A program made the position numbers and the translations under genes. Shown here in pieces: positions 10,116-21,341 of a stretch of DNA of 64,000 nt. Below the pieces are notes generated by a model. It was not told where the DNA came from. It ran no database searches and saw only the letters and a program-made list of their open reading frames with translations. The DNA comes from Kosakonia radicincitans DSM 16656 (GTDB lineage: Bacteria; Pseudomonadota; Gammaproteobacteria; Enterobacterales; Enterobacteriaceae): positions 1,674,001 through 1,738,000 of the forward strand of contig NZ_CP018016.1 in NCBI RefSeq assembly GCF_000280495.2, given 5' to 3'. Every line of letters starts with the position of its first letter. The stretch's first letter is position 1.

Positions 10116-11066
10116 GAACCTTTGACCTTTTAGCTATGGGAGCCACTGCCTGCCGTGGAAGTGAGCACGGAACAATGTACTCCCACGCCCGCCAGTTTTG
10201 AAGGGTTAGCAGAAGAAGATTTCGCGGTAACTTTCTCATTGATTAACGTTTTTTTAACTGTTTTCTTTTATTTTACCCTTGTTCTTAAACTGCCTTTACG
10301 CTAATTTTCAGTTTTAAATATCAAAAATACATAAGAAGTTGTAATTTATCGCTAATAAAAGGCCCTTACTTAGTGCGGGTTTAAAAAAGAAGTACGCAAA
10401 CCGACAGAGAATTCTTCGCAAAATCTGGATGATGGCAAGATGGAGTCATGCATTTTGTCAGAGGGGAATGTTTGCGCTGTAAACGCAATGTTAAGCATTA
10501 TTAATAGTTAGAACGGTTGTCAATTAATAGCGAATTAATATTGAGAATGGGAACTATGTTCGTCTCTAATATTATAACCAGAGGTCGGACATCATGACAA
10601 TTGCGGTTTAAGATTATTCGCAATAATGCTTATAAATATAAAGGTTTTAGGTTAAACTCGGAGGGCAAGAAATGGTGCTGATGTGAAAAAGCCATGCTTT
10701 AGTTAAGGACTATTTCTTGATTTTAGTTGGTTGTTATTATTCGCTTTTACTCCAGTCCGCTTATATAGCCTTATGGTATATGATACATGTGCTATGTATA
10801 GCCAGTGATGTGCATAAACCGGTTCTTTTTTTAAAAGCATTCGCAAGGTTTATCACGGTTTATATATCCAGAAGGAATGGAGCATGCGAAATAAAGCCAA
10901 TGGGTTCAGCTTGCATTAGACAGCGAACTATAAACACGAGAACTTACAGTCAGGCTTTGATGAGTCATGACGTTGCTGGATGCACTTTTTAAATGGAATT
11001 ACTTAATCTTACGAGCACAGCATAAACCCGGGTCACTCTGCGCGAGCAACCCGTAAGTGAAAAAAT
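10116..11066 (+). promoter_or_regulatory. Long alaA-lrhA intergenic region / lrhA leader
   Basis: These 951 bases are AT-rich (A/T tracts through about 10200-10860) and hold no convincing protein gene. Near the lrhA end there are a tiny ORF with a Shine-Dalgarno sequence (10884-10919) and a possible hairpin pairing CGGGT and ACCCG around 11030-11053. The ribosome-binding region of lrhA itself is weak (TAAGTGA). E. coli lrhA is also preceded by a long, complex promoter region. I could not assign a promoter or an Rcs box with confidence. Confidence 0.5.
10884..10919 (+). CDS. Possible 11-residue leader peptide upstream of lrhA
   Basis: ATG at 10884 opens an 11-codon frame reading MRNKANGFSLH, with AAGGA (10872-10876) seven bases upstream and TAG at 10917-10919. 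It ends 147 bases before the lrhA start. Only the Shine-Dalgarno sequence and its place in the putative leader support it. It may be chance; no homologue is recognised. Confidence 0.25.
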   Translation: MRNKANGFSLH

Positions 11067-12005
11067 ATGATAAATGCAAATCGTCCGATACTGAATCTCG
11101 ACCTCGATCTGCTGAGAACTTTCGTTGCGGTCGCTGATCTGAACACCTTTGCTGCGGCTGCTGCTGCGGTATGTCGCACCCAGTCTGCCGTAAGCCAGCA
11201 AATGCAGCGGCTGGAACAGTTAGTGGGAAAGGAACTTTTTGCCCGTCATGGGCGTAATAAACTTTTAACCGAGCACGGTATTCAATTACTGGGTTATGCG
11301 CGAAAGATCTTACGTTTCAATGATGAAGCTTGTACATCGCTGATGTTTAGCAACTTGCAGGGCGTATTAACTATTGGCGCTTCTGACGAATCAGCCGATA
11401 CCATTTTGCCTTTCTTGCTTAATCGTATTAGCTCGGTATATCCGAAACTGGCGCTGGATGTGCGCGTGAAGCGCAACCCGTTATCCGACGATCGTCTTCA
11501 GGATCATGACCTCGATCTGGTGGTGACAACGCATCGCTACGGGCAGTTTGATTGCCTGACGTTACGTACATCCCCAACGCACTGGTACTGTTCGGCGGAA
11601 TATGTCCTGCAGAAAGGTGAGGCTATCCCACTTGTGTTGCTGGATGAACCCAGTTCGTTTCGCGACATGGTGATTAATGCGCTCAATAGTGCCGATATTC
11701 CATGGCGCATGGCTTATGTGGCTTCAACGCTTTCGGCCGTGAAAGCGGCAGTGAAAGCCGGGCTTGGTGTCACCGCCCGCCCTGTTGAAATGATGAGTCC
11801 GGATTTGCGGGTATTAGGCCGTGCTGATGGCCTGCCGCTATTGCCTGATACGGAATATCTGCTGGGCTATAATCCCAATAGCCAGAATGAACTGGCGCAG
11901 GTTATTTTTCAGGCGATGGAACATTACCAGAACCCGTGGCATTACGGGAATTCTGGGTCTGAAGAAGGTGGGGATCCGCTTATCGTTGAAGGGGATTTTG
12001 GCTAA
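11067..12005 (+). CDS. lrhA: LysR-family regulator LrhA
   Basis: LrhA represses flhDC, and so flagella and chemotaxis, and also affects type 1 fimbriae and RpoS levels in E. coli. The 312-residue protein has an N-terminal winged helix-turn-helix (residues about 10-70, [32 protein letters not shown]) and a C-terminal substrate-binding domain. The first 130 residues are almost identical to E. coli LrhA. The middle ([30 protein letters not shown]) and the C-terminal tail diverge. The start is the ATG at 11067, which gives the E. coli length. The gene lies upstream of nuo, also its E. coli location. Confidence 0.95.
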   Translation: MINANRPILNLDLDLLRTFVAVADLNTFAAAAAAVCRTQSAVSQQMQRLEQLVGKELFARHGRNKLLTEHGIQLLGYARKILRFNDEACTSLMFSNLQGVLTIGASDESADTILPFLLNRISSVYPKLALDVRVKRNPLSDDRLQDHDLDLVVTTHRYGQFDCLTLRTSPTHWYCSAEYVLQKGEAIPLVLLDEPSSFRDMVINALNSADIPWRMAYVASTLSAVKAAVKAGLGVTARPVEMMSPDLRVLGRADGLPLLPDTEYLLGYNPNSQNELAQVIFQAMEHYQNPWHYGNSGSEEGGDPLIVEGDFG

Positions 12006-12047
12006 CATTTTGCGCCAAAACTGGTAACAAAATGTAAGTGCAAAAAT

Positions 12048-12085
12048 GAACCGCTGGCAGTGAAATCGCTGCCACTGGTTCGTTT
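12048..12085 (+). terminator. Probable terminator of lrhA
   Basis: GAACCGCTGGCAG and CTGCCACTGGTTC form a 13-position stem with one mismatch and one G-U pair, loop TGAAATCG, followed by GTTTTAT. The T-tract is modest. Confidence 0.6.
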
Positions 12086-12088
12086 TAT

Positions 12089-12628
12089 ATCGGAACATTT
12101 CCCTGGTGAATTATTGACCCTCTAAATAATATTTCCTTTCAAGAAGTTAATACTCCTCACAGCAAAATATCCCTTTATCAACTATAGTCTTTCATGCCTT
12201 AAGCTCATGTTAAAAATCAAGCTGGATTGTTGCCGTTTTTTGCGATGAATTAACAAAAGCGTGTCTCAGATCAAGAAAATACTCCCAATGAGGGGGAGGA
12301 ATCCGGACAAAATCCTGTCAAAATAAGCGGGTAATATCAGGAAAAGCTCACAACGGACACGATTCAACACCTGATTTTTTCGCGGGTATGTTTGAGGCCG
12401 ATCAAGAAAACGGCACTAAATGTTAATGAATTGCTGCCGATGTAAACTAATGTGAGGAAACTTTTGTTAAAGTTGACAAAAGGTTATAGAAAGGAGTAAA
12501 ACCCACATCGTTTAGCTGTTTTCGCCTTTTTTCACAGTTAATGTGTGGTTTTATTCCTCCCCGTGAATCGATGTGGCGTCATCTGCCAGCAAGAGCAGAG
12601 GTATTAACGCTACCTTTTGAGTTAAGCA
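12089..12628 (+). promoter_or_regulatory. nuo operon upstream region with strong dyads
   Basis: About 540 bases lie between the lrhA terminator and nuoA. Part is AT-rich (12115-12260). Closer to nuoA there is a 17-pair hairpin: 12491-12508 pairs with 12541-12560, with one bulge and one G-U pair. A competing 8-bp pairing joins CCACATCG (12503-12510) and CGATGTGG (12569-12576). A TTGACA hexamer occurs at 12473-12478 without an obvious -10. In E. coli nuo expression depends on ArcA, NarL, Fis and growth phase; I could not place those sites here. Confidence 0.5.
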
Positions 12629-13072
12629 ATGCGTATGTCAACATCCACTGAAATCATCGCTCATCACTGGGCATTCGCTATCTTTCTTATTGTCGCCATA
12701 GGGCTTTGTTGCCTGATGCTGGTCGGCGGTCGTTTTTTAGGCGGCCGCGCACGCGCAAGGCACAAAAACGTTCCTTTCGAATCCGGTATCGATTCTGTCG
12801 GTTCCGCGCGCTTACGTCTCTCCGCCAAGTTCTACCTGGTGGCCATGTTCTTCGTCATCTTCGATGTGGAAGCGCTTTACCTCTATGCATGGTCAACCTC
12901 CATTCGCGAGAGTGGTTGGGTCGGTTTTGTCGAAGCTGCAATTTTTATTTTAGTGCTGTTAGCTGGTCTGGTTTATCTGGTGCGTATTGGCGCGCTGGAT
13001 TGGACGCCCGTGCGTTCGCGCCGTGAGCATATCAACCCAGAGACTGGCAGCTACACTGATCGTCAACGCTAA
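12629..13072 (+). CDS. nuoA: NADH-quinone oxidoreductase subunit A
   Basis: NuoA is a small membrane subunit of complex I at the junction of the peripheral and membrane arms. The 147-residue protein has three transmembrane helices (about residues 13-36, 66-90 and 97-120). The conserved acidic loop YES/FESG ([39 protein letters not shown]) carries the glutamates and aspartate typical of the subunit. Length is identical to E. coli NuoA. It is the first gene of the 13-gene nuo operon; nuoB starts 15 bases downstream. Confidence 0.98.
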   Translation: MRMSTSTEIIAHHWAFAIFLIVAIGLCCLMLVGGRFLGGRARARHKNVPFESGIDSVGSARLRLSAKFYLVAMFFVIFDVEALYLYAWSTSIRESGWVGFVEAAIFILVLLAGLVYLVRIGALDWTPVRSRREHINPETGSYTDRQR

Positions 13073-13087
13073 CCGCGAGGCAATAAG

Positions 13088-13762
13088 ATGGATTATACGC
13101 TCACCCGCATAGATCCTAACGGTGAGAACGACCGTTACCCCCTGCAAAAACAGGAGATCGTAACCGACCCCCTGGAACAAGAAATCAACCGTAGCGTTTA
13201 TATGGGCAAACTCGAAAATGCCCTGCACGATATGGTGAACTGGGGCCGTAAAAACTCAATTTGGCCATATAACTTTGGTCTGTCGTGCTGCTATGTAGAG
13301 ATGGTGACCTCCTTTACTGCCGTTCACGACGTCGCGCGTTTTGGTGCGGAAGTACTGCGTGCTTCTCCTCGTCAGGCGGACCTGATGGTCGTCGCCGGTA
13401 CTTGCTTTACCAAAATGGCGCCTGTTATTCAGCGTCTTTATGACCAGATGCTGGAACCAAAGTGGGTTATCTCGATGGGAGCCTGCGCGAACTCTGGCGG
13501 TATGTACGATATCTACTCCGTCGTGCAGGGCGTCGATAAATTTATCCCGGTGGATGTTTACATCCCTGGCTGTCCGCCGCGTCCTGAAGCGTACATGCAG
13601 GCGCTGATGTTGTTACAGGAATCGATTGGTAAAGAACGTCGTCCGCTCTCCTGGGTGGTTGGCGATCAGGGCGTTTACCGCGCCAATATGCAGTCGGAAC
13701 GCGACCGTAAGCGTGGCGAACGCATTGCCGTTACCAATCTGCGTACGCCGGACGAGATTTAA
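13088..13762 (+). CDS. nuoB: NADH-quinone oxidoreductase subunit B (N2 cluster)
   Basis: NuoB holds the terminal [4Fe-4S] cluster N2 that passes electrons to quinone. The ligands are visible: the tandem cysteines Cys67-Cys68 (GLSCCYVEM), Cys133 (MGACANSGG) and Cys162 (IPGCPPRPE). Each is shifted by four from the E. coli numbers because of a four-residue insertion near residues 42-46 ([15 protein letters not shown] against MGKLNDMVNWG), which makes the protein 224 rather than 220 residues. The rest is nearly identical to E. coli. It acts at the cytoplasmic face, clamped between NuoCD and NuoH. Confidence 0.98.
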   Translation: MDYTLTRIDPNGENDRYPLQKQEIVTDPLEQEINRSVYMGKLENALHDMVNWGRKNSIWPYNFGLSCCYVEMVTSFTAVHDVARFGAEVLRASPRQADLMVVAGTCFTKMAPVIQRLYDQMLEPKWVISMGACANSGGMYDIYSVVQGVDKFIPVDVYIPGCPPRPEAYMQALMLLQESIGKERRPLSWVVGDQGVYRANMQSERDRKRGERIAVTNLRTPDEI

Positions 13763-13851
13763 TGTGCGCCTGTGGGTAATGGAAAAAACTTCGCATTTCA
13801 ATAATCCAATAACGCGAAGCCATACCCGACAGTCACCACGGACCCTTTGCA

Positions 13852-15654
13852 ATGGTGAACAATATGACCGATTTAACCGCGCAAGAAGCCGCATGGCAGA
13901 CTCGGGATCATCTGGATGATCCGGTCATTGGCGAATTGCGCAACCGTTTTGGGCCGGATGCCTTTACTGTTCAGGCGACCCGCACCGGGGTACCCGTAGT
14001 TTGGGTGAAGCGTGAGCAATTGCTGGAAGTTGGCGATTTCCTGAAGAAGCTGCCGAAACCTTACGTCATGCTGTTCGATCTGCACGGCATGGACGAGCGT
14101 CTACGTACACACCGCGCCGGTTTACCCGCCGCGGATTTTTCCGTTTTCTATCACCTGATTTCGATCGATCGCAACCGCGACATCATGCTCAAGGTGGCGC
14201 TTTCTGAAAACGATCTGAATGTGCCGACGTTTACCAAACTCTTCCCCAACGCCAACTGGTACGAGCGTGAAACGTGGGAAATGTTTGGCATTACCTTTAA
14301 CGGTCACCCGCACCTGACGCGCATCATGATGCCGCAGACCTGGACGGGACATCCGCTGCGTAAAGATTACCCGGCGCGCGCCACCGAATTCGATCCGTTT
14401 GAGCTGACCAAAGCCAAGCAGGATTTAGAAATGGAAGCGCTGACCTTTAAGCCGGAAGACTGGGGCATGAAGCGCGGCACCGACAATGAGGACTTTATGT
14501 TCCTCAACCTCGGTCCGAACCACCCGTCTGCGCACGGTGCCTTCCGCATTATCCTGCAACTCGACGGCGAAGAGATTGTCGACTGCGTACCGGATATCGG
14601 TTACCACCACCGTGGCGCGGAAAAAATGGGCGAGCGTCAATCCTGGCACAGCTACATTCCTTATACCGACCGTATTGAGTACCTCGGTGGTTGCGTTAAC
14701 GAAATGCCGTATGTGCTGGCGGTAGAGAAACTGGCGGGGATCACCGTACCGGATCGCGTCAACGTGATCCGCGTGATGCTCTCTGAACTGTTCCGCATCA
14801 ACAGCCACCTGCTTTATATCTCCACCTTTATTCAGGACGTGGGCGCAATGACCCCGGTGTTCTTCGCCTTTACCGATCGGCAGAAAATCTACGATCTGGT
14901 GGAAGCGATCACTGGTTTCCGTATGCACCCGGCGTGGTTCCGTATTGGCGGCGTAGCGCACGATCTGCCGCGTGGCTGGGATCGTTTGCTGCGTGAATTC
15001 CTCGACTGGATGCCGAAACGTCTGGCCTCTTATGAGAAGGCGGCGCTGCGTAACACCATTCTGAAAGGTCGCTCGCAGGGTGTTGCCGCTTACGGCGCGA
15101 AAGAAGCGCTGGAGTGGGGCACTACCGGCGCGGGTCTGCGTGCTACCGGCATCAACTTTGACGTGCGTAAAGCGCGTCCATACTCCGGCTATGAAAACTT
15201 CGACTTTGAAATCCCGGTGGGCGGTGGCGTCAGCGACTGCTATACCCGCGTGATGCTGAAAGTGGAAGAGCTGCGCCAGAGCCTGCGTATTCTTGAGCAG
15301 TGTCTTAACAATATGCCGGAAGGCCCGTTCAAAGCGGATCATCCGCTGACGACGCCGCCACCGAAAGAGCGCACGCTGCAACATATCGAAACCCTGATTA
15401 CTCACTTCCTGCAGGTTTCGTGGGGCCCGGTAATGCCGGCCAACGAATCCTTCCAGATGATTGAAGCAACCAAGGGTATTAACAGTTACTACCTGACCAG
15501 CGATGGCAGCACCATGAGCTACCGCACGCGCGTTCGCACACCGAGCTTTGCGCATTTGCAGCAAATCCCGTCGGCGATCCGCGGCAGCCTGGTATCCGAC
15601 CTGATCGTCTATCTGGGTAGTATCGATTTTGTTATGTCAGATGTGGACCGCTAA
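13852..15654 (+). CDS. nuoC: NADH-quinone oxidoreductase fused subunit C/D
   Basis: In enterobacteria the 30-kDa (C) and 49-kDa (D) subunits are one polypeptide, as here with 600 residues. The C part covers about residues 1-190 and contains the [13 protein letters not shown] motif. The D part begins around residue 210 ([20 protein letters not shown]) and contains the quinone-site histidine of GPNHPSAHG and the [11 protein letters not shown] motif. The fusion is the normal enteric form, not a sequencing error. The start ATGGTGAACAATATGACC matches the E. coli start. Spacing to nuoB is 89 bases; nuoE follows after two. Confidence 0.98.
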   Translation: MVNNMTDLTAQEAAWQTRDHLDDPVIGELRNRFGPDAFTVQATRTGVPVVWVKREQLLEVGDFLKKLPKPYVMLFDLHGMDERLRTHRAGLPAADFSVFYHLISIDRNRDIMLKVALSENDLNVPTFTKLFPNANWYERETWEMFGITFNGHPHLTRIMMPQTWTGHPLRKDYPARATEFDPFELTKAKQDLEMEALTFKPEDWGMKRGTDNEDFMFLNLGPNHPSAHGAFRIILQLDGEEIVDCVPDIGYHHRGAEKMGERQSWHSYIPYTDRIEYLGGCVNEMPYVLAVEKLAGITVPDRVNVIRVMLSELFRINSHLLYISTFIQDVGAMTPVFFAFTDRQKIYDLVEAITGFRMHPAWFRIGGVAHDLPRGWDRLLREFLDWMPKRLASYEKAALRNTILKGRSQGVAAYGAKEALEWGTTGAGLRATGINFDVRKARPYSGYENFDFEIPVGGGVSDCYTRVMLKVEELRQSLRILEQCLNNMPEGPFKADHPLTTPPPKERTLQHIETLITHFLQVSWGPVMPANESFQMIEATKGINSYYLTSDGSTMSYRTRVRTPSFAHLQQIPSAIRGSLVSDLIVYLGSIDFVMSDVDR

Positions 15655-15656
15655 TT

Positions 15657-16157
15657 ATGCACGAGAATCAACAACCACAAACCGAGGCTTTTGAGCTGAG
15701 TGCGGCAGAGCGTGAGGCAATTGAGCACGAAAAGCACCACTACGAAGACCCGCGTGCGGCGTCCATTGAAGCGCTGAAGATTGTTCAGAAGCAGCGTGGC
15801 TGGGTGCCGGACGGCGCGATTTACGCCATTGCTGATGTTCTGGGGATCCCGGCGAGCGATGTCGAAGGCGTGGCAACGTTCTACAGCCAGATCTTCCGTC
15901 AGCCAGTCGGCCGCCATGTGATCCGCTATTGCGACAGCGTGGTTTGCCATATCACCGGTTATCAGGGCATTCAGTCGGCGATTGAAAGCCACCTGAAGAT
16001 CAAACCGGGCCAGACCACTTTCGACGGCCGCTTTACGCTGCTGCCGACCTGCTGTCTGGGCAACTGCGATAAAGGGCCGAACATGATGATCGATGAGGAC
16101 ACTCACGCGCATCTGACTCCGGAAGGCATCCCCGAACTGCTGGAGCGGTATAAATGA
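15657..16157 (+). CDS. nuoE: NADH-quinone oxidoreductase subunit E (N1a cluster)
   Basis: NuoE is the 24-kDa peripheral subunit carrying the [2Fe-2S] cluster N1a, part of the NADH-dehydrogenase module with NuoF and NuoG. It has 166 residues with a thioredoxin-like C-terminal half. Cluster ligands are Cys92 and Cys97 (YCDSVVCH) and Cys133 and Cys137 ([13 protein letters not shown]). The stop codon overlaps the nuoF start (ATGA at 16154-16157), indicating translational coupling. Confidence 0.98.
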   Translation: MHENQQPQTEAFELSAAEREAIEHEKHHYEDPRAASIEALKIVQKQRGWVPDGAIYAIADVLGIPASDVEGVATFYSQIFRQPVGRHVIRYCDSVVCHITGYQGIQSAIESHLKIKPGQTTFDGRFTLLPTCCLGNCDKGPNMMIDEDTHAHLTPEGIPELLERYK

Positions 16158-17491
16158 AAACAGTTATCCGTACTCCTGAAACACATCCGCTGACCTGGCG
16201 GCTGCGTGACGACAAGCAGCCGGTCTGGCTGGATGAATACCAGAGCAAAAATGGTTATGCCGGTGCGCGTAAAGCGCTCTCCGGTATGGCACCGGACGAA
16301 ATCGTCAACGCGGTAAAAGATTCCGGCCTGAAAGGTCGTGGCGGCGCGGGCTTCTCCACCGGTCTGAAGTGGAGCCTGATGCCGAAAGACGAATCCATGA
16401 ACATCCGTTACCTGCTGTGTAACGCCGATGAAATGGAGCCGGGCACCTACAAAGACCGCCTGTTGATGGAGCAGTTGCCGCACCTGCTGGTGGAAGGCAT
16501 GCTGATTTCCGCCTTTGCGCTGAAAGCTTACCGTGGCTACATCTTCCTGCGTGGCGAATATATTGAAGCAGCGGTACATCTGCGTCGCGCCATTGCCGAA
16601 GCGACCGAAGCGGGTTTGCTGGGTAAAAATATCCTCGGCAGCGGCTTTGATTTCGAACTGTTCGTTCACACCGGGGCCGGGCGTTATATCTGCGGTGAAG
16701 AGACCGCGCTGATTAACTCGCTGGAAGGCCGCCGCGCGAACCCGCGCTCCAAGCCGCCGTTCCCGGCAAGCTCTGGCGTATGGGGTAAACCGACCTGCGT
16801 CAACAACGTCGAAACCCTGTGCAACGTGCCAGCTATTCTGGCTAACGGTGTTGAATGGTATCAGAACATTTCGACCAGCAAAGATGCCGGTACCAAGCTG
16901 ATGGGCTTCTCCGGCCGCGTGAAAAATCCGGGCCTGTGGGAACTGCCGTTCGGTACGACCGCGCGTGAAATCCTCGAAGATTATGCTGGTGGTATGCGCG
17001 ATGGCCTGAAATTCAAAGCCTGGCAGCCAGGCGGCGCAGGTACAGACTTCCTGACCGAAGCGCACCTTGATCTGCCAATGGAATTCGAAAGCATCGGGAA
17101 AGCGGGTAGCCGTCTGGGAACGGCGCTGGCGATGGCCGTCGATCATGAGATTGGCATGGTGCCGCTGGTGCGCAACCTGGAAGAGTTTTTCGCCCGTGAA
17201 TCCTGCGGTTGGTGTACGCCATGCCGTGATGGTCTGCCGTGGAGCGTAAAAATTCTGCGCGCGCTGGAACGTGGTGAAGGCCAGCCAGGGGACATCGAGA
17301 CACTTGAGCAACTGTGTCGACAACTTGGGCCGGGTAAAACCTTCTGCGCGCATGCACCGGGTGCGGTTGAACCCTTACAGAGCGCGATTAAATATTTCCG
17401 CGAAGAATTCGAAGCGGGCATTAAACAGCAATTCAGCAATACCCATGCGATTGGCGGTATCCAGCCAAACTTGCTGAAAGCGCGCTGGTAA
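16154..17491 (+). CDS. nuoF: NADH-quinone oxidoreductase subunit F (NADH/FMN site)
   Basis: NuoF is the 51-kDa subunit where NADH reduces FMN; it also holds [4Fe-4S] cluster N3. The 445-residue protein has the NADH-binding glycine loop [17 protein letters not shown] (about residues 58-74) and the FMN-contact region [14 protein letters not shown]. The N3 motif [12 protein letters not shown] gives Cys351, 354 and 357 by length match to E. coli, with a fourth Cys near residue 398 (TFCAHAPGA). A 135-base gap with a small palindrome follows before nuoG. Confidence 0.98.
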   Translation: MKTVIRTPETHPLTWRLRDDKQPVWLDEYQSKNGYAGARKALSGMAPDEIVNAVKDSGLKGRGGAGFSTGLKWSLMPKDESMNIRYLLCNADEMEPGTYKDRLLMEQLPHLLVEGMLISAFALKAYRGYIFLRGEYIEAAVHLRRAIAEATEAGLLGKNILGSGFDFELFVHTGAGRYICGEETALINSLEGRRANPRSKPPFPASSGVWGKPTCVNNVETLCNVPAILANGVEWYQNISTSKDAGTKLMGFSGRVKNPGLWELPFGTTAREILEDYAGGMRDGLKFKAWQPGGAGTDFLTEAHLDLPMEFESIGKAGSRLGTALAMAVDHEIGMVPLVRNLEEFFARESCGWCTPCRDGLPWSVKILRALERGEGQPGDIETLEQLCRQLGPGKTFCAHAPGAVEPLQSAIKYFREEFEAGIKQQFSNTHAIGGIQPNLLKARW

Positions 17492-17500
17492 TTGGGGTTA

Positions 17501-17514
17501 CTCGCCTGGGCGAG
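17501..17514. other. Small palindrome in the nuoF-nuoG gap
   Basis: CTCGCC-TG-GGCGAG is a perfect dyad just after nuoF. No T-run follows, so it is probably an mRNA hairpin rather than a terminator. Confidence 0.4.
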
Positions 17515-17626
17515 GCCGGAAACAAATTTTGATTAATACCTGAGAAAGACCCGCAACTTTCGCGATGTAACAACGCTGCTACGGCGCGAAGGACAAAGGT
17601 TATTCAGGCCAACTGGAAGCATGCTA

Positions 17627-20353
17627 ATGGCTACTATTCATGTAGACGGCAAAGAATACGAGGTAAATGGAGCAGACAACCTTCTTGAGGCTTGTCTCTC
17701 CTTAGGCCTTGATATTCCTTATTTTTGCTGGCATCCGGCGCTGGGGAGCGTGGGTGCGTGCCGCCAGTGTGCGGTGAAGCAATATCAAAACGCGGAAGAC
17801 ACGCGTGGCCGCCTGGTGATGTCCTGTATGACACCGGCATCCGACGGTACCTTTATTTCTATTGATGACGATGAAGCGAAGCAGTTCCGTGAAAGCGTAG
17901 TGGAGTGGTTAATGACCAACCACCCGCACGATTGCCCGGTCTGCGAAGAGGGCGGTAACTGCCACTTGCAGGATATGACCGTCATGACCGGCCACAGCTT
18001 CCGTCGCTATCGCTTTACCAAACGTACTCACCGTAATCAGGATCTTGGCCCGTTCATCTCACACGAAATGAACCGCTGTATCGCCTGTTATCGCTGCGTA
18101 CGTTATTACAAAGACTACGCAGACGGCACGGATCTTGGCGTGTATGGCGCGCACGATAACGTCTACTTCGGCCGCCCGGAAGATGGCACGCTGGAAAGCG
18201 AGTTCTCCGGCAACCTGGTGGAAATCTGCCCAACCGGCGTCTTCACCGACAAAACGCACTCCGAGCGTTACAACCGTAAGTGGGATATGCAGTTTGCGCC
18301 GAGCATCTGCCAGCAGTGCTCGCTGGGTTGCAACACCAGCCCGGGTGAACGTTATGGCGAGCTGCGCCGCATCGAAAACCGTTACAACGGTACCGTTAAC
18401 CACTACTTCCTTTGCGACCGTGGCCGTTTCGGTTATGGCTATGTCAACCTGAAAGACAGACCGCGTCAGCCGGTACAACGCCGTGGCGACGATCTGATCA
18501 CCCTGAACGCCGAGCAAGCAATGCAGGGCGCGGCGGATATTCTGCGTCAGTCGAAGAAAGTGATTGGCATCGGTTCTCCGCGCGCCAGCGTGGAGAGCAA
18601 CTTTGCCCTGCGCGCGCTTGTCGGTGCGGATAACTTCTACACTGGCATCGCCAAAGGCGAGCAGGAACGTCTGGAACTGGCGCTGAAAGTGCTGCGCGAA
18701 GGTGGTATCCGTACCCCGGCGCTGCGCGAAATCGAATCTTACGATGCGGTGCTGATCCTCGGCGAAGACATCACGCAGACAGGCGCGCGCGTTGCGCTGG
18801 CGGTGCGTCAGGCCGTGAAAGGCAAAGCCCGCGAAATGGCGGCGGCACAGAAAGTTGCCGACTGGCAGATTGCGGCGATCATGAACATTGGCCAGCGCGC
18901 CAAACATCCGCTGTTTGTTACCAACGTCGACAGTACTCGTCTGGACGATATCGCCGCGTGGACCTATTGCGCACCGGTTGAAGATCAGGCGCGTTTAGGT
19001 TTCGCCATCGCCCACGCGCTGGATGAGACGGCGCCAGCGGTTGACGGTCTGAGCAGCGATCTGAAAAACAAAATCGATGTGATTGTCCAGGCGCTGGCTG
19101 GCGCGAAGAAACCGCTGATTATCTCCGGGACGAACGCCGGTAGCGCGGAAGTGATTCAGGCGGCTGCCAACGTGGCAAAAGCGCTGAAAGGGCGCGGTGC
19201 CGATGTCGGCATCACCATGATTGCCCGTTCGGTGAACAGTATGGGCCTCGGCCTGATTGGCGGCGGCAGTCTTGATGATGCGCTGGCAGAACTGGAAGCG
19301 GGCCACGCTGATGCCGTTGTGGTGCTGGAAAATGACCTGCACCGCCATGCTTCTGCTGCACGCGTTGATGCCGCGCTGGCGAAAGCGCCGCTGGTGCTGG
19401 TAATTGATCATCAGCGTACGGCAATCATGGAGCAGGCTCATCTGGTGCTCTCCGCTGCCAGCTTTGCAGAAAGCGACGGTACGGTAATCAACAACGAAGG
19501 CCGCGCGCAGCGTTTCTTCCAGGTTTACGATCCGGCCTACTACGACAGCAAAACCATTATGCTGGAGAGCTGGCGCTGGCTGCATTCGCTGCACAGCACC
19601 GTTGAAAACCGCGAAGTGGACTGGACGCAGCTTGACCATGTGATTGACGCTGCCGTTGAAGCGTTGCCGCAACTGGCTGGCATTAAAGAGGCGGCGCCGG
19701 ACGCCAGCTTCCGCATCCGCGGTCAGAAACTGGCCCGTGAACCGCATCGCTACAGTGGGCGTACCGCCATGCGCGCCAACATCAGCGTGCACGAACCGCG
19801 CCAGCCGCAGGATAAAGACACCATGTTCGCCTTCTCGATGGAAGGGAACAACCAGCCGTCCGCTCCGCGTTCGCAAATTCCGTTTGCGTGGGCGCCGGGC
19901 TGGAACTCCCCGCAGGCATGGAACAAATTCCAGGCTGAAGTGGGTGGTCACCTGCGCTACGGCGATCCGGGCGTTCGTCTGATTGAGGCCAGCGAAAGTG
20001 GGCTGGAATACTTCACTTCCATTCCGGGAACCTTCGAAGCGCAGGAGGGTAAATGGCGTATCGCGCCGTACTACCACCTGTTCGGCAGCGATGAAATGTC
20101 GCAGCGTTCTCCGGTATTCCAGAGCCGTATGCCGCAACCGTACATCAAGCTGAACCCGGCCGACGCTGCGAAGCTTGGTGTTAACGCGGGCGCGCATATC
20201 TCCTTCACCTGGGAAGGTCAGACCATCAGCCTGCCATTGCAGGTTTCCGAAGGTCTGGCGGCAGGGCAGGTTGGTCTGCCGATGGGGATGCCTGGCATCG
20301 CGCCGGTACTGGCCGGAGCACGTCTTGAAAATCTGCGGGAGGCGCAAGCATGA
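17627..20353 (+). CDS. nuoG: NADH-quinone oxidoreductase subunit G
   Basis: NuoG is the 75-kDa subunit, carrying clusters N1b, N4, N5 and the extra N7. The start at 17627 gives 908 residues as in E. coli; an in-frame ATG two codons earlier is possible. N1b ligands are Cys34, 45, 48 and 67. The HxxxCxxC segment [14 protein letters not shown] serves N5, and [13 protein letters not shown] with a later NLVEICPTG serves N4. The enteric-type N7 site starts CQQCSLGC. The remainder is a molybdopterin-oxidoreductase-like domain that has lost its cofactor. The last four bases overlap nuoH. Confidence 0.97.
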   Translation: MATIHVDGKEYEVNGADNLLEACLSLGLDIPYFCWHPALGSVGACRQCAVKQYQNAEDTRGRLVMSCMTPASDGTFISIDDDEAKQFRESVVEWLMTNHPHDCPVCEEGGNCHLQDMTVMTGHSFRRYRFTKRTHRNQDLGPFISHEMNRCIACYRCVRYYKDYADGTDLGVYGAHDNVYFGRPEDGTLESEFSGNLVEICPTGVFTDKTHSERYNRKWDMQFAPSICQQCSLGCNTSPGERYGELRRIENRYNGTVNHYFLCDRGRFGYGYVNLKDRPRQPVQRRGDDLITLNAEQAMQGAADILRQSKKVIGIGSPRASVESNFALRALVGADNFYTGIAKGEQERLELALKVLREGGIRTPALREIESYDAVLILGEDITQTGARVALAVRQAVKGKAREMAAAQKVADWQIAAIMNIGQRAKHPLFVTNVDSTRLDDIAAWTYCAPVEDQARLGFAIAHALDETAPAVDGLSSDLKNKIDVIVQALAGAKKPLIISGTNAGSAEVIQAAANVAKALKGRGADVGITMIARSVNSMGLGLIGGGSLDDALAELEAGHADAVVVLENDLHRHASAARVDAALAKAPLVLVIDHQRTAIMEQAHLVLSAASFAESDGTVINNEGRAQRFFQVYDPAYYDSKTIMLESWRWLHSLHSTVENREVDWTQLDHVIDAAVEALPQLAGIKEAAPDASFRIRGQKLAREPHRYSGRTAMRANISVHEPRQPQDKDTMFAFSMEGNNQPSAPRSQIPFAWAPGWNSPQAWNKFQAEVGGHLRYGDPGVRLIEASESGLEYFTSIPGTFEAQEGKWRIAPYYHLFGSDEMSQRSPVFQSRMPQPYIKLNPADAAKLGVNAGAHISFTWEGQTISLPLQVSEGLAAGQVGLPMGMPGIAPVLAGARLENLREAQA

Positions 20354-21327
20354 GCTGGTTAACACCGGATGTTATCGACATTCTGCTGAGCATCCTGAAA
20401 GCAGTGGTCATTCTGCTGGTGGTGGTCACCTGCGGTGCGTTCATGAGCTTTGGCGAACGTCGCCTGCTCGGTCTGTTCCAGAACCGTTACGGACCAAACC
20501 GCGTTGGCTGGGGTGGCTCACTCCAGCTGGTCGCGGACATGATCAAAATGTTCTTTAAAGAGGACTGGATCCCACGCTTTTCCGATCGCGTGATCTTCAC
20601 CCTCGCGCCGATGATCGCCTTCACCTCGCTGCTGTTAGCGTTCGCCATTGTGCCGGTCAGCCCGAGCTGGGTCGTGGCGGATCTGAACATCGGCATCCTG
20701 TTCTTCTTAATGATGGCAGGGCTGGCGGTTTACGCGGTGCTGTTCGCGGGCTGGTCAAGCAACAACAAATACTCACTGCTCGGTGCGATGCGTGCTTCTG
20801 CGCAAACCCTGAGCTATGAAGTGTTCCTTGGGCTTTCCCTGATGGGCGTGGTGGCGCAGGCCGGTTCATTCAACATGACCGACATCGTCAACAACCAGGC
20901 GGGTTTGTGGAACGTCATTCCGCAGTTCTTCGGCTTTGTGACCTTCGCTATCGCTGGCGTGGCGGTGTGTCACCGTCACCCGTTTGACCAGCCGGAAGCC
21001 GAGCAGGAACTGGCGGATGGTTACCACATTGAATATTCCGGGATGAAATTCGGTCTGTTCTTCGTCGGCGAATATATCGGTATCGTCACCATTTCCGCGT
21101 TGATGGTCACGCTGTTCTTCGGGGGCTGGCAGGGGCCGTTGTTACCGCCTTTCATCTGGTTCGCGCTGAAAACCGCGTTCTTTATGATGATGTTCATTTT
21201 GATTCGCGCCGCACTGCCGCGTCCTCGTTATGATCAGGTGATGTCGTTCGGCTGGAAAATCTGTCTGCCGCTGACGCTACTCAACTTGCTGGGAACGGCG
21301 GCTGTCATTCTCTGGCAGGCGCAATAA
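20350..21327 (+). CDS. nuoH: NADH-quinone oxidoreductase subunit H
   Basis: NuoH is the membrane subunit forming much of the quinone chamber and the start of the proton path. The 325-residue protein has about eight hydrophobic helices. Conserved features include [37 protein letters not shown] (cytoplasmic loop 1) and the acidic loop [31 protein letters not shown]. Start and nuoG stop overlap by four bases, implying coupled translation. Length equals E. coli NuoH. Confidence 0.98.
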   Translation: MSWLTPDVIDILLSILKAVVILLVVVTCGAFMSFGERRLLGLFQNRYGPNRVGWGGSLQLVADMIKMFFKEDWIPRFSDRVIFTLAPMIAFTSLLLAFAIVPVSPSWVVADLNIGILFFLMMAGLAVYAVLFAGWSSNNKYSLLGAMRASAQTLSYEVFLGLSLMGVVAQAGSFNMTDIVNNQAGLWNVIPQFFGFVTFAIAGVAVCHRHPFDQPEAEQELADGYHIEYSGMKFGLFFVGEYIGIVTISALMVTLFFGGWQGPLLPPFIWFALKTAFFMMMFILIRAALPRPRYDQVMSFGWKICLPLTLLNLLGTAAVILWQAQ

Positions 21328-21341
21328 GGGGTGAAAAGACC

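Noticed and set aside
10717..10992. 91-codon frame upstream of lrhA
   Set aside because: Poor start context, rare-codon-rich translation with no recognisable features. It lies in an AT-rich regulatory region.
14425..15564. 379-codon open frame antisense to nuoCD
   Set aside because: A shadow of the well-conserved nuoCD gene, with no independent sign of being a gene.
13852..15654. Possible artificial fusion of nuoC and nuoD
   Set aside because: The CD fusion is the normal form in enterobacteria and the length equals the E. coli protein.
16103..17353. 416-codon open frame antisense to nuoF
   Set aside because: Long antisense frames are common opposite GC-rich, codon-biased genes. nuoF is complete with all its motifs.
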